Source: Phyllobacteriaceae bacterium (GTDB taxonomy: Bacteria; Pseudomonadota; Alphaproteobacteria; Rhizobiales; Rhizobiaceae). Taken from it: 64,000 nt of DNA. The notes beneath the pieces are model-generated. The model searched no databases, was not told the DNA's origin, and worked only from the letters and a program-made list of their open reading frames with translations. Location: the NCBI GenBank assembly GCA_024742765.1, contig JANSXT010000009.1:1-64000 (forward strand), given 5' to 3'. A program made the translations under genes and the position numbers. Each line of letters begins with the position of its first letter. The first letter of the stretch is position 1. Positions 34,913 through 44,018 of the stretch are shown here, piece by piece.

Positions 34913-35989
34913 TCAGTGGCTTCCGGTCTTTCGCGCCGAAAGCGAGAATGTGAAGACAAGGGCGATCACCAGAACCAAGCCCTTGATGAAATCCTGGGTG
35001 TAGTAGGGCGCGTTCATCATCGTCAGCCCCTGCAACAGGATGCCGACGAACAGCGCGCCCATGGCGGTGCCGAAGGCGTTCGGCTTGGCAGCGCCAAGCA
35101 CGGCAAAGCCGATCAGCGCGGCGGCGACGGCGTCAAGCAGCAGGTTCGTGCCCGAGGCGATGTCGCCGCGGCCGAGCCGGGCGGCCAGCAGCATGCCGCC
35201 GACCGAGGCGAGCGTGCCGGAGATCATGTAGGCCATGATCTTGTACTTGTTGACATTGGTGCCGGTCAGGCTGGCCGCGCGCTCGTTCGAGCCGATGGCG
35301 TACATCAGCCGGCCGTGGCGGGTCATCTCGAGGAAGATCCAGACCAGAATGCCAATGACGATCAGAAAGATGACCGAGACCGGGATGAGGTTTTCGAGGA
35401 CAAGGTCGATGCGGTGGCGGCCCATGGCGAGAAAGAAGGGAGAAAACGTGCCTTCCGCGGTCGACCCGTCGGGCAGCGTCATGCCGGTGGCGATCGAGCG
35501 GCCCTCGGTTGGAATGCGCTGGAGGCCGACCAGAAGGAACATCATGCCGAGCGTCGCCAGAAGATCGGGAACCTTGGTCTTGACGATCAAAAGCCCGTTG
35601 ACCAGCCCGATGAAGGCGCCCATGGCGAGGCAGGCAAGGATGGTCACGAAGGCCGACTGTTCGAGGATCACCATCATGTAGGCGGCGAGCATCATCGAGG
35701 AGGTCGCCACCGAGCCGATCGACAGGTCGAACCCGCCGACGACAAGCGTGCAGGTCACGCCAAGCGCCAGAATGCCGGTGATGGCCACCGACTGGAAGAT
35801 GAAGACCGCCGAGCGCGGGCCGGCAAAGCCGCTCGCGAAGATCGAGAAAAAGACGATCAGGCCGAGCAGAAGGCCGAGAAACCCGTAGCGAATGGCGTGA
35901 TCGACCAGCGTTGCGCGCCGGCGCTGCGGCAGGGCGTCGGTGGCGCTGCCGTCGCCGGTTGTTTGATCGGGGGTGCTGTCCACGCTCAT
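34913..35989 (-). CDS. Ribose-type ABC transporter permease (RbsC-like)
   Basis: Inner-membrane subunit, 358 residues, with a hydrophilic N-terminal tail of about 35 residues followed by eight to ten hydrophobic segments. RbsC-like landmarks are ITGILALGVTCTLVVGGFDL and RLGRGDIASGTNLLLDAVAA. The start at 35989 is one base after the ATPase stop; upstream codons belong to the ATPase region. It works with the downstream-encoded receptor. Confidence 0.9.
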   Translation of the reverse strand: MSVDSTPDQTTGDGSATDALPQRRRATLVDHAIRYGFLGLLLGLIVFFSIFASGFAGPRSAVFIFQSVAITGILALGVTCTLVVGGFDLSIGSVATSSMMLAAYMMVILEQSAFVTILACLAMGAFIGLVNGLLIVKTKVPDLLATLGMMFLLVGLQRIPTEGRSIATGMTLPDGSTAEGTFSPFFLAMGRHRIDLVLENLIPVSVIFLIVIGILVWIFLEMTRHGRLMYAIGSNERAASLTGTNVNKYKIMAYMISGTLASVGGMLLAARLGRGDIASGTNLLLDAVAAALIGFAVLGAAKPNAFGTAMGALFVGILLQGLTMMNAPYYTQDFIKGLVLVIALVFTFSLSARKTGSH

Positions 35990-35990
35990 C

Positions 35991-37520
35991 TCATGCGGCC
36001 TGTCGGGACTTGCCGCGCGCATCGGCCGGCGAACCGGTGACCGCTGCGAGAACGGCATTGACGTCTATGTTTTCGTTGCGGAATTCGGCGGCCGCCGCAT
36101 GGTCGTGGAAGACCACGATCCGGTCGGCGATCTCGAAGGCTTCGTCCAGTTCGGCGACGAGGACGAGGGTTGCACGATCGCGGGCGGTCTCGCGGATCTT
36201 GCGGCCGATGTCGCGCCGGGCCCGGATGTCGACGCCCTGGAACGGCTCGTCGAGGATCAGAAGGCGGCTCGGCTGGGCGAGCCAGCGCCCGAGCATGACC
36301 TTTTGCTGGTTGCCGCCCGAAAGCGTGCCGATGCCGTCGGTTTCGGATTGGCAAACGATCGACAGCGTGTCGATCATGTCTTGCGCCGTTCGGCGCTCCT
36401 TCCTGCGATCGATGAAGGCGAGTCTCCCATAGCGCGACAGGAACGGCACCGTCATGTTCCGCGCCAGGTCGAAATCCTGGATCACCGCGTTGCTGGCCCT
36501 GTCCTTCGGCGACATGAAAACGCCGCGGCGGACCGCATCGCCCGGGCTCTTCGGCGCGAACGGCTTGCCGTCGAGCAGAACCGTTCCGGCGTGGGGCGGT
36601 GCCATGCCGAAAAGCGCCTGGGCGAGGGCGGTCTTTCCGGAGCCCAGAAGGCCGGTGACGACCACGATCTCATTGTCGCCGAGATCGAGCGAGAAGGCGG
36701 GGCTGTCCACTTTCAGCCTCACATCGCGCAGGCTGACGACCGGCTGGCCGGCGGGCGGTATCGTGATGTCCACTTCGGTCATGCGATGGCCGAGCATGGC
36801 CTGCACCGCGCCCTCATAGTCGATCTCCGGGCCCTCGAAGACGCCGGAAATCTCGCCATCGCGCATCGAGACGACGCGGTCGGCAATGCGGCGAATGTCG
36901 GACATGCGATGCGAGATGTAGAGGATCGCCACGCCGTGGGATTTCAGCGTCTCGATCAGGGTGAACAGGCGCTCGGCCTCGGCCGCCGACAGCGACGAGG
37001 TGGGTTCATCCAGAATGAGGAGCTTTGGCTCATGCGCCATGGCGCGGGCGATGGCGATGAGTTGGCGGTCGGCGACGCCCAGTTCGCTGACCTGGGTGCG
37101 CACATCGATGTCGTCGAGCCCCATGCGCGCGGCCACCTTGCTCGCCTCGGCCAGAAGGCGCGCGCGCTTGATCATGAAGCCGTACTGGCGTTCGGCAAGC
37201 TGGTCGATCATCAGATTGGACGCCACGTCCAAATCCGGGATCACGCCGTCATTGATGTTCTGGTGGACGGTGACGACACCGGCGCGAATAGCCTGCGAAG
37301 GGGTTGCCGGGGCGAAAGGCGCGCCGAGCAGCTCGATCGAACCGCCATCGCGCGCATGCACGCCGCTGAGGATCTTGACGAGCGTCGATTTGCCCGCGCC
37401 GTTGGCGCCCATCAGCGCGGTCACCGTGCCAGCGGGCAGGTCCAGGCTGAGTTTGCGGAGCACGCGGTTGTCACCGAATGCCTTGTCGATGGCGGAAATC
37501 CGGCACGATAGGGTCGACAT
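35991..37520 (-). CDS. Ribose-type ABC transporter ATP-binding protein (double domain, RbsA-like)
   Basis: A 509-residue fused ATPase with two nucleotide-binding halves. First half: Walker A GANGAGKSTLVKILSG and Walker B LLILDEPTSSLS. Second half: LLGSGKTALAQALFG, signature LSGGNQQKVMLGRWLA and LLILDEPFQGVDIRARRD. The start at 37520 follows GGGAGGAAA. It is divergent from mtnK, and the 128-base gap holds small dyads, so importer and kinase genes are probably controlled together. Confidence 0.92.
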   Translation of the reverse strand: MSTLSCRISAIDKAFGDNRVLRKLSLDLPAGTVTALMGANGAGKSTLVKILSGVHARDGGSIELLGAPFAPATPSQAIRAGVVTVHQNINDGVIPDLDVASNLMIDQLAERQYGFMIKRARLLAEASKVAARMGLDDIDVRTQVSELGVADRQLIAIARAMAHEPKLLILDEPTSSLSAAEAERLFTLIETLKSHGVAILYISHRMSDIRRIADRVVSMRDGEISGVFEGPEIDYEGAVQAMLGHRMTEVDITIPPAGQPVVSLRDVRLKVDSPAFSLDLGDNEIVVVTGLLGSGKTALAQALFGMAPPHAGTVLLDGKPFAPKSPGDAVRRGVFMSPKDRASNAVIQDFDLARNMTVPFLSRYGRLAFIDRRKERRTAQDMIDTLSIVCQSETDGIGTLSGGNQQKVMLGRWLAQPSRLLILDEPFQGVDIRARRDIGRKIRETARDRATLVLVAELDEAFEIADRIVVFHDHAAAAEFRNENIDVNAVLAAVTGSPADARGKSRQAA

Positions 37521-37555
37521 CAATTTCCTCCCGGTGCCCAGCAAACCAACGCAAG

Positions 37556-37567
37556 TGACAAAAGTCA
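37556..37567. promoter_or_regulatory. Candidate SorC-type operator between importer and mtnK
   Basis: The dyad TGACAAAAGTCA is followed eight bases later by TTGACAACTGAT. Both resemble the dyad TGACATTTGTCA in front of the aldolase gene. The motif is short and only partly conserved, so this is a candidate for the regulator at 40024. Confidence 0.35.
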
Positions 37568-37648
37568 ATGTATGTTGACAACTGATTGAATTGCCTTTTA
37601 CCGTTCGATCGCGCAAATCATTCGGGCGACAAAAGGGGGAGGATTGCG

Positions 37649-38917
37649 TTGAGCGAGGACTATCAGGCCCTGTCGCCGGAAACGCTGGGCGCACGGCTGG
37701 GTGGCGTGGAGGCGCTGGCGTCCCGGATCGGTCCTGACGCATCGGCCTGGTCGGTGCGCGAAGTGGGCGACGGCAATCTCAATCTGGTGTTCATTGTCGA
37801 GGGACCCAAAGGCGCGGCCATCGTCAAGCAGGCGCTGCCCTATGTGCGGCTGGTGGGCGAAAGCTGGCCGCTGCCGCTGACCCGCGCCTTCTTCGAATAT
37901 CACGCGCTGACGCGCCAGGCCGCGCGCGATCCGGGCCGGGTTCCCGAGATTTTCCACTATGACGAGGCGCAGGCGCTGATCGTCATGGAATTTCTGTCGC
38001 CGCATATCATCCTGCGTCAGCAGATGATGGCCGGCCGGCGCGTTGCGGGCCTTGGTCGGACGCTGGGCGAATTTTGCGCGCGGACGGCGTTTCGCGGCTC
38101 GGACCTGTCGATGCAGGCACCGGACAAGAAGGCGGATGTGGCGCTGTTTTCAGGCAATGTCGAACTGTGCGACATCACCGAGAATCTTGTCTTCACCGAT
38201 CCCTATTTCGAAGCCGAGATGAACCGCCACACCGCGCCGCAGCTCGATGGCGTGGTCGCCGAGTTGCGGCGTGACGAACAGCTCAAGATCGCCGCCCAGC
38301 ATTTCAAGCGGGCGTTCACCGCCCGTGCGGAGACCATGTGTCATGGCGACCTGCACACCGGTTCGATCATGGTCACCGACGATCAATCCCGGATCATCGA
38401 TCCCGAATTCGCCTTCTACGGGCCGATGGGCTTCGATATCGGCATGCTGATCGGCAACTATCTGATGGCTTGTCTCGCCATGCCGGCGCATATTGCAGAC
38501 GAGACGGCCTGCACCGCTTACCAGGACTGGCTGCTCGACGTGGTCGGCGAGACGTGGGCGACGTTCGCCGGCGAGTTTTCGCGGCTGTGGCATACAGAGC
38601 GCACCGGCATCCTCTATGCCCGCACGCTCTACGAGGATCAGGGCGATCATCTGGCCTCGGAAGCGGCGCTGCGCGAGGTGCTTGGCGAAATCTTCCGCGA
38701 CGCGATGGGTTTTGCCGGCATTGAGATGCACCGGCGCATTCTGGGGCTGGCGCACATTGCCGAGTTCGATTCGATCGAGGATCCGGACCAGCGGGCGCCG
38801 CTGGAGGAAAAGGCATTGCGGCTAGGCCGGACACTGGTTCTCAGCCGTGCCGGCTTTGCCGGTATCGATCAGGTGATCGCGACGGCGCGCTTGACCGTAA
38901 GGGGAGAGGCATCATGA
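37649..38917 (+). CDS. mtnK: S-methyl-5-thioribose kinase MtnK
   Basis: Phosphorylates 5-methylthioribose (or 5-deoxyribose) at C1; 422 residues. It belongs to the aminoglycoside-phosphotransferase-like fold. The N-terminal lobe has [14 protein letters not shown] and [10 protein letters not shown]; the catalytic loop is [12 protein letters not shown], and the metal loop [16 protein letters not shown], both typical of MtnK. The start is TTG 37649 with GGGGGAGG seven bases upstream; no ATG fits. The last four bases overlap mtnA. Divergent from the importer. Confidence 0.92.
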   Translation: MSEDYQALSPETLGARLGGVEALASRIGPDASAWSVREVGDGNLNLVFIVEGPKGAAIVKQALPYVRLVGESWPLPLTRAFFEYHALTRQAARDPGRVPEIFHYDEAQALIVMEFLSPHIILRQQMMAGRRVAGLGRTLGEFCARTAFRGSDLSMQAPDKKADVALFSGNVELCDITENLVFTDPYFEAEMNRHTAPQLDGVVAELRRDEQLKIAAQHFKRAFTARAETMCHGDLHTGSIMVTDDQSRIIDPEFAFYGPMGFDIGMLIGNYLMACLAMPAHIADETACTAYQDWLLDVVGETWATFAGEFSRLWHTERTGILYARTLYEDQGDHLASEAALREVLGEIFRDAMGFAGIEMHRRILGLAHIAEFDSIEDPDQRAPLEEKALRLGRTLVLSRAGFAGIDQVIATARLTVRGEAS

Positions 38918-40011
38918 AAGTCGGCGACCGGCACTACCGCTCGATCTGGCGCGAGGACGAAACCGGCAAGGTGATGATCATAGATCAGCGCTGGCTTCCG
39001 CACGAATTCCGGATCGTCAGTCTGGAGACGCTCGACGATTTTGCCGTTGCGATCCGCGACATGTGGGTGCGCGGCGCGCCGCTGATCGGCGCCACGGCGG
39101 CCTATGGGATCGCCGTCGAGATGGCGCGCGATCCGTCGGACGCGGCGCTCGACAAGGCCTGGGACGTGCTGCACGAAACGCGGCCGACGGCGATCAATCT
39201 GCGCTGGGCACTTGACGATATGCGCTCGCTCCTGCGCAACACGCCGGTGGAACGGCGCGCCGACGAGGCGATGCGCCGGGCTGCCGAAATCTGCGACATG
39301 GATGTCGAGGCGAACCGGCAGATCGGCCTGCATGGGCTCGAAATCCTGCGCGAGATCGCGCGCAAGAAGGCGCCGGGCGAACCGGTCAACGTGCTCACCC
39401 ACTGCAATGCCGGATGGATCGCCACCGTCGACTGGGGCACGGCCACTTCGCCGATCTACCATGCGGTCGAGGACGGTCTCGGCGTGCATGTCTGGGTCGA
39501 CGAGACACGCCCGCGCAACCAGGGCGCCCAACTCACCTCGTGGGAACTCAACAGCCACGGCATCGATCATCATCTGGTGGTCGACAATGCGGGCGGCCAT
39601 CTGATGCAGCATGGCGATGTGGATGTGGTCATCGTCGGCACCGACCGGACGACGGCGTCTGGCGATGTCTGCAACAAGATCGGCACTTATCTGAAGGCGC
39701 TTGCCGCGCAAGACAATGACATTCCCTTCTATGTCGCGCTGCCCTCGAGCACGATCGACTGGACCGTCCATGACGGGCTGGCCGAAATCCCGATCGAGGA
39801 GCGCGACGAAACCGAGGTGACCAAAGTGTTCGGCAAGCTCGAAGACGGTTCGACCGCTTCGGTGCAGATTTCGCCGGACGGCACACCCGGCGCCAATCCG
39901 GCCTTCGATGTCACGCCGGCGCGGTTGATCACCGGGCTGATCACCGAGCGCGGCATCGCCGAGCCGAGCCGGGAAGGGCTGCTTGCGCTGTTTCCCGAAC
40001 GGCGCGACTGA
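38914..40011 (+). CDS. mtnA: S-methyl-5-thioribose-1-phosphate isomerase MtnA
   Basis: Aldose-ketose isomerase giving 5-methylthioribulose-1-phosphate; 365 residues. Signatures are [33 protein letters not shown] with the catalytic cysteine, [17 protein letters not shown] and [18 protein letters not shown] with the catalytic aspartate. It overlaps mtnK by four bases. No mtnB, mtnC, mtnD or mtnE is in the window, so the usual methionine salvage is not completed here; the aldolase gene nearby offers another exit. Confidence 0.95.
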   Translation: MKVGDRHYRSIWREDETGKVMIIDQRWLPHEFRIVSLETLDDFAVAIRDMWVRGAPLIGATAAYGIAVEMARDPSDAALDKAWDVLHETRPTAINLRWALDDMRSLLRNTPVERRADEAMRRAAEICDMDVEANRQIGLHGLEILREIARKKAPGEPVNVLTHCNAGWIATVDWGTATSPIYHAVEDGLGVHVWVDETRPRNQGAQLTSWELNSHGIDHHLVVDNAGGHLMQHGDVDVVIVGTDRTTASGDVCNKIGTYLKALAAQDNDIPFYVALPSSTIDWTVHDGLAEIPIEERDETEVTKVFGKLEDGSTASVQISPDGTPGANPAFDVTPARLITGLITERGIAEPSREGLLALFPERRD

Positions 40012-40023
40012 CGCGACGCCGTT

Positions 40024-41004
40024 CTAGCCCTTGCTCGCACGTTCGAGAAGGTGTCGGGCCGATGACTGGCTCGTCACCAGATGGGTGGCATAGCCGCCGC
40101 GCAGTGCCGCCAGCATCGCATCGGCCTTGTCGCGGCCGACCGAGACGAGCAGCCCCATCTGCTTGCCGCGCAGCATCTCCTGTTCGATGCCGATCATGCG
40201 CTCGTCGAGCGGGCCGCGCACCGGCTCGCCGTTCGCATCGATGAACCGCCCGCACACAACACCGGCCGCGCCTTGCGCCACATACCAGTCCAGATCGTCG
40301 TGGCTGGCGAGCCCTGACGTGACGATATGGCTGTCATGGTTGCACGAGCCGACCGCGAACAGCGCCTTGGTGCAGCGCGCGATCGCGTCGAGCTGGGTGG
40401 CGATGATCGCCTCCTTGCGCAGGGTCGCGGCAATCTGAGGCGTGCTTAGGACCGCCGGCGCATGCAGGTTGACGCAGTTTGCGCCGAGCTTGCGCGCCAC
40501 GTTGGCCGAACAGATTTCGGCGGAAAAACCGTAGGGCGTCGCCATCGAGCCGACGAGCTGGATGACCTCCAGATCGGGAATGCTGACCGGTTCGATATGT
40601 TCGGCCATGTCGTAGATCGTCTTGCCCCAGGCGACGCCCAGCCGATCGCCGGCCTCCAGCAGCGATGGCAGCCAGTTGGCCGCGCCCCGCACGACACGGT
40701 CGAACTGTTCGTTTTCGCCGCCCGCACCGTCGGGCAGCACATAGGCGGCATCGAGGCCAAAAACGCCGCACAGTTCGCCGGCCAGCCGATGATTGGTGAA
40801 GGGTTCGGTGGCCAGCGTGATGTTGATGAAACCGCGCTCGCGCGCTTCCTGAAGGTAATTGACGACCGTGGCGCGCGACACGTTCAGCCGTTTGGCGATC
40901 TCGTTCTGGTTGAGCCCGTCATGGTAGTAGAGCCAGGCGGCCTCCACCACGATGTCCTCGCCGCTGATCTGACCGGCCGAACGCCGCACCGAAGTCGAAG
41001 GCAT
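40024..41004 (-). CDS. SorC/DeoR-type sugar-responsive transcriptional regulator
   Basis: A 326-residue regulator. An N-terminal helix-turn-helix (LNQNEIAKRLNVSRATVVNY, about residues 32-52) is followed by a SorC-type sugar-phosphate-binding domain (VIQLVGSMATPYG; FAVGSCNHDSHIVTSG; GAAGVVCGRFID). It is convergent with mtnA and divergent from the aldolase-dehydrogenase gene. Repressors of this family respond to phosphorylated sugars, so a methylthio- or deoxy-ribulose phosphate would be a natural signal. Dyads in the 88-base gap suggest that it controls itself and the aldolase gene. Confidence 0.9.
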   Translation of the reverse strand: MPSTSVRRSAGQISGEDIVVEAAWLYYHDGLNQNEIAKRLNVSRATVVNYLQEARERGFINITLATEPFTNHRLAGELCGVFGLDAAYVLPDGAGGENEQFDRVVRGAANWLPSLLEAGDRLGVAWGKTIYDMAEHIEPVSIPDLEVIQLVGSMATPYGFSAEICSANVARKLGANCVNLHAPAVLSTPQIAATLRKEAIIATQLDAIARCTKALFAVGSCNHDSHIVTSGLASHDDLDWYVAQGAAGVVCGRFIDANGEPVRGPLDERMIGIEQEMLRGKQMGLLVSVGRDKADAMLAALRGGYATHLVTSQSSARHLLERASKG

Positions 41005-41030
41005 GTTTGCGTCAATCCCGATTTTAGCTA

Positions 41031-41059
41031 TTTGACATCAGGTTCTGACATTTGTCAAA
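41031..41059. promoter_or_regulatory. Nested dyads between the SorC regulator and the aldolase gene
   Basis: TTTGACA at 41031 and TGTCAAA at 41053 form an outer inverted repeat. The perfect inner dyad TGACATTTGTCA is at 41046-41057. It lies 34 bases before the aldolase start. This is the best candidate operator for the SorC-type regulator. Confidence 0.5.
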
Positions 41060-41092
41060 ACGGGTCGAAGACGGCGCCAGGGAGACGGTTTG

Positions 41093-43165
41093 ATGCGCGA
41101 CAATCGCTGGAACGAGGACGATGCGGAACGGTTCGCCGCGGCCGAAGGCACGTCCGATGCCGACCGCGCGCTCGGCCATCGTGTCTACACATCGCGGCTG
41201 ATCGGCTCGGACCCCGATCTTGTCATGCATGGCGGTGGCAACACCTCGGTCAAGGTGACGCGGCCGACGCTGCACGGCAACGACAAGCGCGTCCTGCACA
41301 TCAAGGGCAGCGGCTGGGATCTCGATACGATCGAGGGTCCGGGCCTTCCCGGCGTGTGGCTCGATCCGCTTTTGGGCTTGCGTTCGCTGGATACGCTTTC
41401 CGACGAGCAGATGGTCGATGCGCAGCGGGCCGCGCTGTTGCAGTCGTCCTCGCCCAATCCATCGGTGGAAACGCTGCTGCATGCGTTCCTGCCGCACGCT
41501 TTCGTCGATCACACCCACGCAACCGCGTTTCTGGCGCTGGCGAATCTGCCCCATGCGGCCGATATCGTCGCGGAGATTTTCGGGGACAAGCTGGCGGTGG
41601 TTCCCTACATCATGCCGGGCTTTGCGCTCGCCAAGACGGCGGCGGAGGTCTTTGAAGCTGATCCCGACGTTGAGGGGCTGGTCCTGCTCAATCACGGGCA
41701 TTTCACCTTCGGCGAAACCGCGAAGCAAAGCTATGATCGGGTGATCGACCACACCAACCGCGTCGAGAAATGGCTGGCCGAAAAGGCCGGCGGGCGCACC
41801 TTCGCGACCACCGTTCACAGGGTGCGCACACCGCTCGATACGGGTCGTGCGTCCGGTGTGCTGCCGGCGCTGCGCGGGATGCTTGGCGCCATACGGTCGG
41901 CCCACCATGGCGCCGAGATGCCGATGCCCGTCTTCTATGTGCGCGGCGGCGCGGCGATCGAGCAGTTTCTGGCACGCGGCGATCTCGATAGCCTGTCGCG
42001 GCGCGGGGTCGGCTCGCCCGACCATGTCATCCGCACCAAGGCGTTTCCGCTGCATCTGACCCGCGCGCAGATTGACGGTGGAGCAGAGGCCGTTCGCGCG
42101 GCCGTCGATGCATGGGCGGACGCCTACAAGCGCTATTTCACCGGCAACAATGAGCGGGTTGTCGGCATCAAGACCATGCTTGAGCCCATACCCGGCCTTG
42201 CCTGGATCGAGAGTGTCGGGCTCGTCGGCATCGGCAAGGACACAGCGTCCGCCGCAGCGGCGGCCGATATTGGCGAGCAGACGATCGAAGTCATGACGCT
42301 CGGCGAGATGGCGGGTGGGTTCCGGCCGATCGGCGACGCCGACACGTTCGACATGGAGCACTGGTCGCTGGAGCAGGCCAAGCTCGCCAAATCCAGGCCG
42401 AAGGCCTTTGCAGGCAAGGTGGTGCTCGTCACCGGCGGCGGCGGTGCGATCGGGTTGGCCACGGCCAAGGCCTTCGCCGCGCTTGGCGCCAGCGTCGCCG
42501 TCGCCGATCTGTCCGCCGATGCGCTCGAGCGGGCCGGCAGTGCGCTTGGCGGCGCGGCGCTGACCGTCCAGGCGGACATCACCGCACCCGATGCCGGCGC
42601 AGCGGTGGTGGCGGCAGTGAGCGCCCGGTTCGGCGGCATCGACATTGTCGTCTCCAATGCAGGCGCGGCCATGCAGGGCATGTTGCTTGATCTTGATGAC
42701 GACACGCTGCGCAAGAGCTTCGAACTCAACTTCTTTTCGCATCTGGCCCTGGCGAAGGCTGCCGTCGCGGCGATGCGCGCGCAGGGGCGGGGCGGGCAGT
42801 TGCTGTTCAACGTCTCCAAGCAGGCGGTCAATCCGGGCAAGGGGTTCGGCGCCTATGGCCTGCCGAAGGCCGCGACCTTCTTCCTCGTTCGCCAACTGGC
42901 GCTGGAACTGGGCGGCGACGGCATCCGCGTCAACGGCGTCAATGCCGACCGGATTCGCTCGGGGCTTCTGACCGACGACTTCATCGAAAAGCGGGCCGAG
43001 GCGCGCGGTGTCAGCACCGCCGACTATATGGCGGGCAATCTGCTGCGTGCGGAAGTCGAGGCGATCCATGTCGCCGAGGCGTTCGTCGCGCTGGCCCAGG
43101 CCGAACGGACGACGGCGCATGTGATGACGGTGGATGGCGGCAATATCGAAGCGGCGCTGCGCTGA
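41093..43165 (+). CDS. Bifunctional class II aldolase / short-chain dehydrogenase
   Basis: A 690-residue fusion. The N-terminal part (about 20-400) is a class II aldolase: GGGNTSVKV phosphate-type loop, zinc-site histidines at H140 and H142 (DHTHATAF) and in LNHGHFTFG. The C-terminal part (about 440-690) is a short-chain dehydrogenase: VLVTGGGGAIGLATAKA, the NAG strand SNAGAA and catalytic Y/K in YGLPKAA. The same architecture cleaves rhamnulose-1-phosphate to DHAP and lactaldehyde and oxidises the aldehyde. Beside mtnK and mtnA it probably cleaves a methylthio- or deoxy-ribulose-1-phosphate. ATG 41093 has AGGGAG upstream. Confidence 0.88.
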   Translation: MRDNRWNEDDAERFAAAEGTSDADRALGHRVYTSRLIGSDPDLVMHGGGNTSVKVTRPTLHGNDKRVLHIKGSGWDLDTIEGPGLPGVWLDPLLGLRSLDTLSDEQMVDAQRAALLQSSSPNPSVETLLHAFLPHAFVDHTHATAFLALANLPHAADIVAEIFGDKLAVVPYIMPGFALAKTAAEVFEADPDVEGLVLLNHGHFTFGETAKQSYDRVIDHTNRVEKWLAEKAGGRTFATTVHRVRTPLDTGRASGVLPALRGMLGAIRSAHHGAEMPMPVFYVRGGAAIEQFLARGDLDSLSRRGVGSPDHVIRTKAFPLHLTRAQIDGGAEAVRAAVDAWADAYKRYFTGNNERVVGIKTMLEPIPGLAWIESVGLVGIGKDTASAAAAADIGEQTIEVMTLGEMAGGFRPIGDADTFDMEHWSLEQAKLAKSRPKAFAGKVVLVTGGGGAIGLATAKAFAALGASVAVADLSADALERAGSALGGAALTVQADITAPDAGAAVVAAVSARFGGIDIVVSNAGAAMQGMLLDLDDDTLRKSFELNFFSHLALAKAAVAAMRAQGRGGQLLFNVSKQAVNPGKGFGAYGLPKAATFFLVRQLALELGGDGIRVNGVNADRIRSGLLTDDFIEKRAEARGVSTADYMAGNLLRAEVEAIHVAEAFVALAQAERTTAHVMTVDGGNIEAALR

Positions 43166-43250
43166 CGCCTTTCGACGGGCCGCTTTCGCCCGCCTTGCAG
43201 CGCCGCATCACCGCGTGTAGCGATGGCGGCTGCGACATCGGGAGGATGAC

Positions 43251-44018
43251 GTGCCGGCTTTTTCCTATCAGCTTTATGCCTCGCGCAATTTCGGGCCGTT
43301 GGCGGTAACCTGCGCCATGCTGGCCGAGGCCGGTTATGCGCATGTCGAGGGATATGGCGCGCTGTTCGAAACGGACGCGTCCGTTGCCGAACTGGCCGAT
43401 GCGCTGGAGACGAACGGGCTGACCATGCCCAGCGCCCATTTCGGATTGGACGCCATCGAAACCGCGCCGGACCGCATGAAGCAAGTCGCGCAACGCTTTG
43501 GCATCGAATCGGTTTTCGTGCCCTTCATCGACATCGGGCAGAGGCCGCAGACAGGCGAGGCCTGGCGTGATTTCGGCGTGCGGCTTCATAAGGCCGGCGC
43601 GCCGTTGCGTGAGGCCGGGTTGGCCTTTGGTTGGCACAATCACGATTTCGAACTGGCCCCTCTGCCGGACGGCGGCCTGCCGATCGATGCGATGCTTGAA
43701 GGTGCGCCCGATCTCCTCCTGGAGCTCGATTTTGGCTGGGTCGTGCGGGCGGGCCTTGATCCTGCGACGCTTGTCGAACGCCATGGCGAGCGGCTTGCCG
43801 CGGTTCATCTCAAGGATGTGGCCCCGGCCAGAGAGCATCTGGACGAGGATGGCTGGGCCGATATCGGCCACGGCACGCTCGACTGGCCGGCGATCGCCGG
43901 CGCGCTCGGCAAGACCGGCGTCCGGCATCTGGTCGCCGAGCACGACAATCCGGCCGATGACCGGCGGTTCGCCACGCGGTCGATGGCCGCCCTGCTGAAG
44001 GCTTGGGACGCACCGTGA
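43251..44018 (+). CDS. TIM-barrel sugar (phosphate) isomerase/epimerase
   Basis: A 255-residue AP-endonuclease-2-fold protein. Metal-site residues of this family are seen in FGWHNHDFE, LLLELDFGWVVRAG, VHLKDVAP and HLVAEHDNP. Members include hydroxypyruvate isomerase, tagatose epimerase and inosose enzymes. GTG 43251 follows a clear GGAGG. The gene begins 85 bases after the aldolase fusion and overlaps the next gene by four bases. Substrate not assigned. Confidence 0.84.
   Translation: MPAFSYQLYASRNFGPLAVTCAMLAEAGYAHVEGYGALFETDASVAELADALETNGLTMPSAHFGLDAIETAPDRMKQVAQRFGIESVFVPFIDIGQRPQTGEAWRDFGVRLHKAGAPLREAGLAFGWHNHDFELAPLPDGGLPIDAMLEGAPDLLLELDFGWVVRAGLDPATLVERHGERLAAVHLKDVAPAREHLDEDGWADIGHGTLDWPAIAGALGKTGVRHLVAEHDNPADDRRFATRSMAALLKAWDAP

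Noticed and set aside
34334-36040. 568-codon plus-strand open frame
   Set aside because: Shadow of the ribose-type binding protein and permease genes on the other strand, which have signal peptide and membrane patterns.
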